From Acinetobacter zhairuonensis (GTDB lineage: Bacteria; Pseudomonadota; Gammaproteobacteria; Pseudomonadales; Moraxellaceae): a DNA stretch of 64,000 bases. Shown piece after piece: positions 57,665 to 64,000 of this stretch. Location of the stretch: positions 89,546 through 153,545 of the forward strand of contig NZ_JAKVIM010000008.1 in NCBI RefSeq assembly GCF_022601715.1, in the 5' to 3' direction. The notes below the pieces were generated by a model. The model searched no databases, had not been told where the DNA came from, and worked only from the letters and a program-made list of their open reading frames with translations. Every line of letters starts with the position of its first letter. The first letter of the stretch is position 1. The position numbers were made by a program, and so were the translations under genes.

Positions 57665-59143
57665 CTATCGATCTTTCATCTTGCTGAGTACGGTTGCAAC
57701 GACAGCACAGAAAATCACGCTGCCCCATCCAAACACACCTTGCAAGCTCATGCTGTAAGTGTCGTAACCATTCTTCACTAAGTTGAACAGGGTCATTCCT
57801 AGTGTAGTAATTAAGATAAAAGTCGTAATTACAGTTAATGTAAATGCCCAACCTTTACCTAATTGAATGGTTGATACACGGTTTACATGATCACGAAGCT
57901 GAATCAATGCAGAGCGCTTAAACCAAGCGATACAGATAATGGATGCCAATGCACCGCCCACAATACCAATGTTATTGATAAAGTGGTCAATAATATCCAC
58001 CAGTTTAATCGCATTTACGCTAGAGAAAATACTGATAGAAACCAGTGCACTTCCGCCACCCACAATCGATACAGCTTTGGCACGGCTCCATTTCAATTTA
58101 TCTTGCATAGCAGCAATTGGAACTTCCAAAATACTCACCATGGAAGAAATACCCGCAACAAACAATGACGAGAAGAATAAGAAACCGAATAGGTCAGCAC
58201 CCGCACCCAAGCTCGAAATAATTTTCGGGAAGGCAATAAATGCAAGACCAATACCACCACTCACGACATCTTTAACTTCTGAACCAGCAGCATGTGCCAT
58301 AAAGCCCAATGCAGCAAAGATACCAATACCGGCCAAGATTTCAGTAGATGCATTGGCAAAACCAACGATCAAACCTGAACCCGTCAAGTTGGTTTTTGGT
58401 TTTAAATATGATGAATAGGTCACCATAATACCGAAGCCAACAGACAGCGAGAAGAACGTGTGACCATAGGCTGCGAGCCATACCTTATAGTCCATCATTG
58501 CAGACCAGTTCGGGGTAAAGAACGCATTTAAGCCCTGTGCCGCACCTGGTAAACGCAGTGCTTGAATAACAAGGAATGAGAATAAAACGAATAACAAAGG
58601 CATGAAGATTTTATTCGACAGCTCCACCCCTTTCTTCACACCACCAAACAAGATGATCAGTGTCAATGCCCAAATCCCAACAATTGGCCAGAATAGATGG
58701 CTGACAAACTGGAAATCGATGCCTGATGCTTTAGACGTTTCTAAGTAGGTATTAAAGAAGAAACTCTCAGGATCACTGCCCCATGCTTGACCAATGGAGA
58801 AGTAAACATAGCTTCCTGCCCACGTGAGTACGCTGGCATAGTACAAGCCAATAATGATACAGACACACACTTGCCACCAACCTAAGGTTTCACCGCCTTT
58901 AAATAAAGCACGATACGCTTTGGGTGGAGAGTTGTTGCTACGATGCCCGACTGCATAATCCAAGAATAACAGTGGTAGACCTGCAGTAATCAATGCAAGT
59001 AAATATGGAATAAGGAACGCGCCGCCACCATTTTCATAAGCAACGTAGGGAAAGCGCCAAATATTACCTAAACCTACAGCCGAACCTACGGCTGCAATAA
59101 TAAAACCAGATCGTGACGTCCAGTTTTCACGAGAATCTGCCAT
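57665..59143 (-). CDS. Sodium-dependent amino acid symporter (NSS family)
   Basis: LeuT-fold inner-membrane transporter of 492 residues with about twelve helices. TM1 has the sodium/substrate site AAVGSAVGLGNIWRFPY and TM2 GGGAFLIPYLLALI; later helices include FFSLSVGFGIMVTYSSYL. The ATG at 59143 is preceded by AGGTG; a GTG at 59152 is in frame. The presence of a MetS-like partner suggests methionine or alanine as substrate, which remains inference. Confidence 0.9.
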   Translation of the reverse strand: MADSRENWTSRSGFIIAAVGSAVGLGNIWRFPYVAYENGGGAFLIPYLLALITAGLPLLFLDYAVGHRSNNSPPKAYRALFKGGETLGWWQVCVCIIIGLYYASVLTWAGSYVYFSIGQAWGSDPESFFFNTYLETSKASGIDFQFVSHLFWPIVGIWALTLIILFGGVKKGVELSNKIFMPLLFVLFSFLVIQALRLPGAAQGLNAFFTPNWSAMMDYKVWLAAYGHTFFSLSVGFGIMVTYSSYLKPKTNLTGSGLIVGFANASTEILAGIGIFAALGFMAHAAGSEVKDVVSGGIGLAFIAFPKIISSLGAGADLFGFLFFSSLFVAGISSMVSILEVPIAAMQDKLKWSRAKAVSIVGGGSALVSISIFSSVNAIKLVDIIDHFINNIGIVGGALASIICIAWFKRSALIQLRDHVNRVSTIQLGKGWAFTLTVITTFILITTLGMTLFNLVKNGYDTYSMSLQGVFGWGSVIFCAVVATVLSKMKDR

Positions 59144-59902
59144 GAAACACACCTAAACCTTGGGGTAACTTGATTGCTGCTTGTTATACGGATTAATATG
59201 GCTAGCAAAAAAGATACCATTCAAAAATCTTTTTGTTGTTTGATTTAGCTTCCACCTTTTGGGTGTCTCGTTCTAAATTGCAAACAGATGAAATGCACAC
59301 AAAATCTTGGTTAAAGTCTTTCGGATTGTTTTCACCTCTTAATAATTGAACAATACTCACTTTTGTTATTTTTTGCTGTAATTTCTGGATGAAAGTTCAT
59401 CCTTTTGTATTCTATTTTTAATCAATTGATCAAAATATAACTCGTTATTTGCGATATTTTTAAAAATAGATTAACAAAGCCCAAAATGCAAGAACTATCA
59501 AATACTGGAAAATTATTCTAATTTATCGCTCAATTTTGCTTACATTTTAAGCAAAACTTAATTCATAGAATCTAAGCCACTTTGGCTGGATATAAAAGTA
59601 TTAAAATAACCAGTCTATACCACGATTCTTCATTGTTTTGCTTCATTCATCTCGCACTGAAAAGTGGAATCCAAAAAAAAATTCAGCGTAGAAAATACTG
59701 ATGTGATCAACTTAAGGTTTTTATCCAGAAATCAGAAATATAGCTCAAGTTACATCACCTCCGGTCTAGACTTTTATGTAAAAAAGCACTTTGACTACTG
59801 CATCTTTGTTCACATCGCTATATCATTCTTCCAAATACAATCGAATAACTCTTCTTTTCAACGTTTTTAACACCAAGACACAGCACAATATAGGATAAAA
59901 GC
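59144..59902. other. Intergenic region, no supportable gene
   Basis: AT-rich interval of about 760 bases. A 68-codon frame at 59664-59870 has no ribosome site or family resemblance. The promoter of the transporter (left) and of the barrel protein (right) should lie here. Confidence 0.5.
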
Positions 59903-60598
59903 ATGAAAGTAACACAAGCAGGATTACTGACATTAGGTGTAGCTTTGAGTGGTTTAGCTCAAGCTGATTTGGTCGCACTCAAAGGTGATATCAGTTATTG
60001 GGCATATGATGGCGATGCACAAATGACCAATACTGCTCCAGGAACTAAAGAAAAGCTGGACAATGATGGTGCAGTTCAATTTTCAGTCGCTTTAGAGCAC
60101 CCAGTTCCAATTATTCCAAATGCCAAAATTCGCTATGTGAATTTGGATACTGAAACCAAGAGCAGCTTATTAGGACAACCTGACTATTCCGTTAACCTCG
60201 ATCATGCCGACTTCATTCTTTATTATGAAATTTTAGACAATGTGGTTGATCTAGATATCGGTGCGGGTGCAACCACCTTAAACGGTGACATCACCAATTA
60301 CGCTGGTCAGCGCGTAGATATCGATGAAACTTATCCAATTATTTACGCTACTGTTGGCGGAAAACTGCCTTTTACGGGTCTAAGTGCAAAAGCGGAAATG
60401 ACGTATAGCAACTTTGATGATGCACAATTAACGGATGCTTTGGCGGAAATCCAGTATAACTTTATCGACAATATGTTGGTCGATGTCGGTCTGAAAGCAG
60501 GTTATCGTATTTTTACGGTTGATTTAGATGACTACAGCCGTAACGATATTAAACTTGAATTTAAAGGTCCTTATATCGGTTTAGATGCACATTTTTAA
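59903..60598 (+). CDS. Outer membrane beta-barrel protein (TIGR04219-like)
   Basis: 231 residues with a signal peptide (MKVTQAGLLTLGVALSGLAQA) and alternating strand pattern through to a C-terminal phenylalanine (GPYIGLDAHF), the signature for outer-membrane insertion. Strand-like segments such as VALKGDISYWAYDG and AKIRYVNLDTETKS resemble the TIGR04219 family of small outer-membrane barrels; function is unknown. It stands alone with its own terminator. Confidence 0.75.
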   Translation: MKVTQAGLLTLGVALSGLAQADLVALKGDISYWAYDGDAQMTNTAPGTKEKLDNDGAVQFSVALEHPVPIIPNAKIRYVNLDTETKSSLLGQPDYSVNLDHADFILYYEILDNVVDLDIGAGATTLNGDITNYAGQRVDIDETYPIIYATVGGKLPFTGLSAKAEMTYSNFDDAQLTDALAEIQYNFIDNMLVDVGLKAGYRIFTVDLDDYSRNDIKLEFKGPYIGLDAHF

Positions 60599-60613
60599 TC
60601 TAACTATCGCTTC

Positions 60614-60645
60614 AAAAAGCTGAATGTTGATCATTCAGCTTTTTA
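60614..60645 (+). terminator. Intrinsic terminator of the barrel protein gene
   Basis: AAAAAGCTGAATG, TTGAT loop, CATTCAGCTTTTT; perfect stem with T-run. Confidence 0.93.
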
Positions 60646-60721
60646 TTTGCCCTTAACAATACTTCAATCATAATCACGAAATGACGCCGGTGATGTTGCT
60701 ATCGTGCTATGGATCACGGTT

Positions 60722-60835
60722 TCAAAATCGGTCTTTAAGCATACTTTCTATTTCGAATAACTGATCATTATACAAATGTATGATCGCGAGGCTTTCTTGA
60801 ACAGAATATATACGCAAAGAGCCTATCCCGTGCAT
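60722..60835 (-). CDS. Possible 37-residue small protein
   Basis: The ATG at 60835 follows GAAAGGAGTTTT, a near-ideal ribosome site. The frame reads MHGIGSLRIYSVQESLAIIH and then LYNDQLFEIESMLKDRF before a TGA. It has no membrane segment and no family I recognise. It could be a real small gene or the start of a decayed one. Confidence 0.35.
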   Translation of the reverse strand: MHGIGSLRIYSVQESLAIIHLYNDQLFEIESMLKDRF

Positions 60836-61150
60836 AAAACTCCTTTCCATACTCGTTTTAGAAAGTTAAACCATACTCAAATTAATCTTAGCAACTTAGT
60901 TCCCTTGTATCTCTCATCTGTACTTGATGATAGGTATCAGAAGATAGCCTGCGTTGTATTTTGCATGCTCATATTGCGATGCAACCCTGTAGGTTTTGGC
61001 TTACAGTAAGCAACGCGATTTACGCCTATGCCCTCAGTGCATATCAGCATAATATAAGCATATACAGAGACAGGAAGTTTCTTTAAATAAGAATAAATAT
61101 CGCAGGAAGCGTCGTAATTAACAGGAGTTGATTACAAAATACCACATACA

Positions 61151-61184
61151 GAAAAGCCCCCGTCAGGATGATGGGGGCTTTTCT
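61151..61184 (+). terminator. Strong intrinsic terminator with no assigned gene
   Basis: GAAAAGCCCCC, loop of eleven bases, GGGGGCTTTTC then TTTG. It has T-runs on both strands. No protein gene ends near it on the plus strand, so it may close a small RNA, or end a minus-strand unit. Confidence 0.8.
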
Positions 61185-61305
61185 TTGTATTTATTAATAC
61201 TAAAAATCATCAATATTTGAGATGCTTAAACATTACAGAATACTTCTATTCATTAAAGTAATTCATATTGACTCACTATATTAGGCTACCTAACATCTAA
61301 GACGC

Positions 61306-61902
61306 TTGAATCATCTTTGGAAACTCATTTTGTTGCACTCACAACCACAACATCATTTACTCAACTTAAAACAATCAACACGAATTAAAATGGCTTTGGC
61401 TGCATTGGGCTTGCTAATTCTTTCAGGCTGTTCCAGTTTGGGTGGTAGTTCTTTAGAAAAGCGTGCAACCAAACTCTCTACAGGTATTCAAAAGGCTTAC
61501 GCCGTAGATTCAGCTACAGCAAATCGAGTTGCACCGATGATTGTGCAAAGTGCTGAACAATATCAAGTCGATCCTTTGCTAATTGCAGCGATGATTCACC
61601 AAGAATCCAGCTATCGAAACTATGCCATTTCACCAGCAGGCGCAGTGGGTTTAACGCAAGTGATGCCTTCTTATTGGCAACAAACTTGTCCAGGTGATTT
61701 ATTTGAAGAAGCCAGTAATATTAATTGTGGCACCTACATTTTAGCGAGATATAATCAATCCGCAGGCAGTTGGAAAAAAGCCCTCGCCTACTATAATGTC
61801 GGTCCTACTGGCTATGAGTCGAGCTGGAAAATGCGGCGCCAAGGCAAAAAATATGCACAACAGGTGAAACAACACGAAGAAAAATTAAAAGGCTCATTCT
61901 AA
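61306..61902 (+). CDS. Lytic transglycosylase lipoprotein (SLT domain)
   Basis: Cleaves peptidoglycan glycan strands. A lipobox LSGC follows a hydrophobic stretch (MALAALGLLILSGC), so it is outer- or inner-membrane anchored. The SLT domain has catalytic Glu in IHQESSYRNYAISPAGAVGL, GLTQVMP, and AYYNVGPTGYE near the end, close to MltE-type enzymes in size. The start is unclear: TTG at 61306, 61330 or 61333 (GGAAA upstream of the last two), or ATG at 61390, which lacks a ribosome site and lysines in front of the hydrophobic core. Confidence 0.85.
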   Translation: MNHLWKLILLHSQPQHHLLNLKQSTRIKMALAALGLLILSGCSSLGGSSLEKRATKLSTGIQKAYAVDSATANRVAPMIVQSAEQYQVDPLLIAAMIHQESSYRNYAISPAGAVGLTQVMPSYWQQTCPGDLFEEASNINCGTYILARYNQSAGSWKKALAYYNVGPTGYESSWKMRRQGKKYAQQVKQHEEKLKGSF

Positions 61903-61925
61903 ATTCATGCCTTATTAAACTTGAT

Positions 61926-61950
61926 AAGCCCAATTTCATATTGGGCTTTT
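61926..61950. terminator. Bidirectional terminator between the transglycosylase and ankyrin genes
   Basis: AAGCCCAAT, TTCAT loop, ATTGGGCTTTT; T-run on the plus strand, shorter on the minus. Confidence 0.8.
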
Positions 61951-61965
61951 CTCAGAGTTCCTGAT

Positions 61966-62277
61966 TTATAAGCTTTTTAAATACTCAATCACGGCTTTAT
62001 TTTCAGCCATTTCTGCGAGTTCAAGCGCGGTATATTCAGAACGATAATCGATTCTCGCCCCTTTGCTAACCAGCAACTTCACGACATCTAAATGATCATT
62101 CTCCGCTGCAGCTTGTAAAGCGCTATAACCTTCTTCATCTGTTTGATTCGGGTCAGCACCATCAAATAATAATTGTTCAACTTGATCGACATCCCCTAAA
62201 GACGACCAATACACAAGCTCTGGGAGATGAAGTTCTTCATCATCTTCGGGGATCTGTGAGAAAGAGTTCAGTTTCAT
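61966..62277 (-). CDS. Small ankyrin-repeat protein
   Basis: 103 residues with two to three ankyrin repeats: LVYWSSLGDVDQVEQLLFDG, then DEEGYSALQAAAENDHLDVV, then YTALELAEMAENKAVIEYL. No signal peptide, so cytoplasmic. Such small ankyrin proteins bind other proteins; the partner is unknown. The gene converges on the transglycosylase gene. Confidence 0.8.
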   Translation of the reverse strand: MKLNSFSQIPEDDEELHLPELVYWSSLGDVDQVEQLLFDGADPNQTDEEGYSALQAAAENDHLDVVKLLVSKGARIDYRSEYTALELAEMAENKAVIEYLKSL

Positions 62278-62515
62278 ATGATATAACCATTCTAGTTTTC
62301 ACTCTCAAACCACAATTAAAACCTAAATTTCGTGACTGTTCTACCTGTAAATTTTAATAACAGCTAAAGCTTAAAATAAGCTCAATGCCAATATGCCTAA
62401 CAACTCTAAACTTGTATTCGGCTGTGTCTATTTCTTTGCATTCACTTGTACAAGAACAATTCTCTCCTCTTCAAGATTTCACCGCTGATTTTACGCCATC
62501 ACTTGAAAATCTGAC

Positions 62516-63256
62516 TTAAGTGAAAAGATGAAATCCAAGGGATAGTAAGCCTTCATTTTTAATCTTCTCAACAAGTGTCACAAAGCATGTACGTGCTGCG
62601 TCTTTGGTATCCGAGCAATCTTGAATCGTAAATCCCGCATCAACCTAGTCCTTACGAAGCTCAAATGGCTCGACCAAAAAACGACTCTCTTGTGTTTTGC
62701 CCAAGGTACAGGACAAAGCACAGTCCCAGATGGACCAGCAAGAACATCATAAAGCAAGTGTGCTACCTGACTTTAGCACTCTGTACATTTCTTTATAGAA
62801 CTGCTCCTTATCGGGAATGTTCATCGCTACATGTTGTGTCCAAATAACATCGAGGGTCTAATCATCAAATGGAAGTTCCGTCGTATCACCTTGATGAAAA
62901 TCAACAAAATACTTAAGGTTTGTTCGAACAGAAAGCATCTTCGCAGCCTGACAGTATTCGTCTATCAGATCAATACCTGTGACATGACAGTCAAACACTT
63001 CAGCTAAACATCGTGAAGTTCCGCCTATGCCACTGCCAACATTAAGTACAGGTATGCTTTGTTCAAGCCCGACTGCTCGTGCTAATTCGATTGTCGCAAC
63101 TCTGCCACGAATATGAAATTAATCAATCAGAGCTAAATCCTCAGGTGTCAGGCAGTGAACATCTTGACCTGCTTTTTCTAGTGCAGCTAATATAATCTCA
63201 TCCAAGTTCACACGAGTATGATGCGTTTGGATGACATCATTGCCATCAGGATTCAT
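62516..63256 (-). pseudogene. Decayed class I SAM-dependent methyltransferase
   Basis: Starts at an ATG at 63256 after GGAGGTCTCATCA, a good ribosome site. The reading frame gives a recognisable methyltransferase: VLNVGSGIGGTSRCLAEVFD as the SAM loop, VTGIDLIDEYCQAAKMLSV, and VIWTQHVAMNIPDKEQFYKE. It is broken by in-frame stops at 63119-63121 (TAA), 62858-62860 (TAG) and 62747-62749 (TGA, probably with a frameshift), and by a further frameshift and stop near 62660. The end at 62516 is the stop after SLGFHLFT. Small-molecule methylation is the likely lost role. Confidence 0.85.
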
Positions 63257-63384
63257 TGATGAGACCTCCTCATCAAAATGTTAACTTTGCTTCACCATTG
63301 ATTTAAATCATGCAGTTTATTTTTAAAATCACAACTTTAGTTTTTAAGCTTAGTCTAATCATTTCAATTAAAACAGCAATAATA

Positions 63385-63765
63385 TCAATCAACTAACCAC
63401 TTAATAGATGATTGATAATCAGCAAAATTTTTTATTTCGCCAGAGATAAACCAATTTCCAATCTTAGCCACTAATTTTTGCCATTTTTTTTCACCATAGA
63501 TCGCAACTTTATCTATGTTAAAACCAATTTTTAAACCTAGCTTAAAATCATCCCAAACTGCTTGTGGCTCCCATCCTGAAAACTCAGTTATATCGACCAG
63601 TATTTTGATGTGTTCAGAGTTAATCTCTTTAAGGCTAGATTCTAAAGCTGAAATAATTTCCTCATAATCATGATGGATTAACTTTCCAGTAACTTTTAAT
63701 AGCAAAATTGACTCTGAATCGATAGTTTTAACAGCTATCCTAATTCCGTGATTCTCTTTACTCAT
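63385..63765 (-). CDS. SpoIIAA-like (STAS-fold) protein
   Basis: 126-residue soluble protein; the ATG at 63765 follows GAGGTGG. The fold pattern (ILLLKVTGKLIHHDYEEIIS, HIKILVDITEFSGWEP, VAIYGEKKWQKLVAKIGNWF) matches the SpoIIAA-like family (PF11964), STAS-type domains without the phosphorylated serine of true anti-anti-sigma factors. Some bind lipophilic ligands. Function unknown; no sigma factor or kinase is near. Confidence 0.8.
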   Translation of the reverse strand: MSKENHGIRIAVKTIDSESILLLKVTGKLIHHDYEEIISALESSLKEINSEHIKILVDITEFSGWEPQAVWDDFKLGLKIGFNIDKVAIYGEKKWQKLVAKIGNWFISGEIKNFADYQSSIKWLVD

Positions 63766-63925
63766 AGTAGCCACCTCGTTCTAAAATTTTCTAATACAGC
63801 ATAGAAAGTACAGAAAATAAGATTGGATAACCTTACATTCATTAATTTTGCCCTTTTTGAGTTTTTTGTGGAGTTATTCTAGTTACAGCGGGTTTTAATT
63901 CTGTATTTTTCTTATTCCCGACAAT

Positions 63926-63963
63926 AAAAAAACACCCCCTTCTTAGTAGAAGGGGGTGTTTTT
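63926..63963 (-). terminator. Intrinsic terminator of the rRNA operon
   Basis: AAAAACACCCCCTTCT, loop, AGAAGGGGGTGTTTTT: a 16-base perfect stem just after the 5S end, T-run on the minus strand. Confidence 0.94.
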
Positions 63964-63974
63964 AGAATTAATGA

Positions 63975-64000
63975 GCTGGCGATGACTTACTCTCACATGG
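63975..64000 (-). rRNA. rrf: 5S ribosomal RNA, 3' end only
   Basis: The minus strand reads CCATGTGAGAGTAAGTCATC and then GCCAGC, the 3' end of Acinetobacter 5S rRNA. It is cut by the window edge. The rest of an rrn operon should continue beyond 64000, reading toward this window. Confidence 0.88.

Larger units (their letters stand above)
60646..61305. other. Gene-poor interval with an unassigned terminator
   Basis: Apart from the small minus-strand frame at 60722-60835 and the hairpin at 61151, no gene is evident. A 77-codon plus frame at 60776-61009 lacks a ribosome site. Repeated short A/T motifs at 61010-61080 look like promoter-type sequence. Confidence 0.5.

Noticed and set aside
59664..59870. 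68-codon plus-strand frame upstream of the barrel protein gene
   Set aside because: No ribosome site, no signal or family resemblance; probably chance in AT-rich DNA.
60776..61009. 77-codon plus-strand frame after the barrel protein gene
   Set aside because: No ribosome site, odd composition, and it lies opposite the better-supported small minus-strand frame.
1..64000. Insertion sequences, prophage, CRISPR or tRNA genes
   Set aside because: No transposase, terminal repeats, integrase, spaced repeats or tRNA-like clover sequence was recognised in any interval.

Overview
The window is a chromosomal segment of an Acinetobacter species. I infer this from the capsule (K) locus layout of the genus: wza-wzb-wzc diverging from gna, FKBP isomerase genes and murJ/ampD/nadC on one side, galU/ugd/pgi on the other. 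The rph, dsbA, ubiG, argA, ribF-ileS-lspA-fkpB and fmt-rsmB blocks and a partial 5S rRNA of Acinetobacter type fit. The species cannot be fixed by reading alone.

Region 1 (1-17974, all minus strand) is the variable part of the K locus, transcribed from a divergent promoter region at about 17975-18179. In transcription order: gna; a nonulosonic acid set of legionaminic type (4,6-dehydratase, aminotransferase, hydrolysing 2-epimerase, synthase, acyltransferase, CBS-nucleotidyltransferase, CMP-transferase); a sialyltransferase-like transferase; wzx; wzy; one GT2 transferase; a second UDP-sugar dehydrogenase; an initiating phosphoglycosyl transferase; then galU, ugd and pgi (cut by the window edge). 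Two transferases plus one initiator suggest a short repeat, about three sugars, that contains a nonulosonic acid. The first-named ugd lacks the catalytic cysteine of its family, while the second dehydrogenase keeps it. Genes at 4417-9713 are markedly AT-rich, as expected of an exchanged cassette.

Region 2 (18180-23730, plus strand) holds capsule export and its tyrosine kinase/phosphatase pair (wza-wzb-wzc), then two FKBP-type peptidyl-prolyl isomerases. Region 3 (23803-37005) is core: murJ, ampD, nadC, an LtaS-type phosphoglycerol transferase with no ordinary start codon, rph, a FabR-like regulator, dsbA, ubiG-gph-yciK, two RcnB-family secreted proteins, and argA. A patch of gene remnants lies at 34099-34393.

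Region 4 (37409-42800) is a sulfonate operon (ssuA-ssuD-ssuC-ssuB, no ssuE), a RutR-like regulator with an inverted repeat upstream, and a small nucleosidase-like gene. Region 5 (43276-56565) has ribF, the overlapping ileS-lspA-fkpB operon, a chorismate mutase cotranscribed with a thioredoxin-fold protein, two distinct ilvD genes, and fmt-rsmB. Region 6 (56613-64000) has a ZIP metal transporter, a sodium:amino-acid symporter with its tiny MetS subunit, an outer membrane barrel protein, a lytic transglycosylase lipoprotein, an ankyrin protein, a badly decayed methyltransferase pseudogene, a SpoIIAA-like protein, and the 3' end of a 5S rRNA with its terminator. I saw no insertion sequence, CRISPR array, tRNA or prophage.
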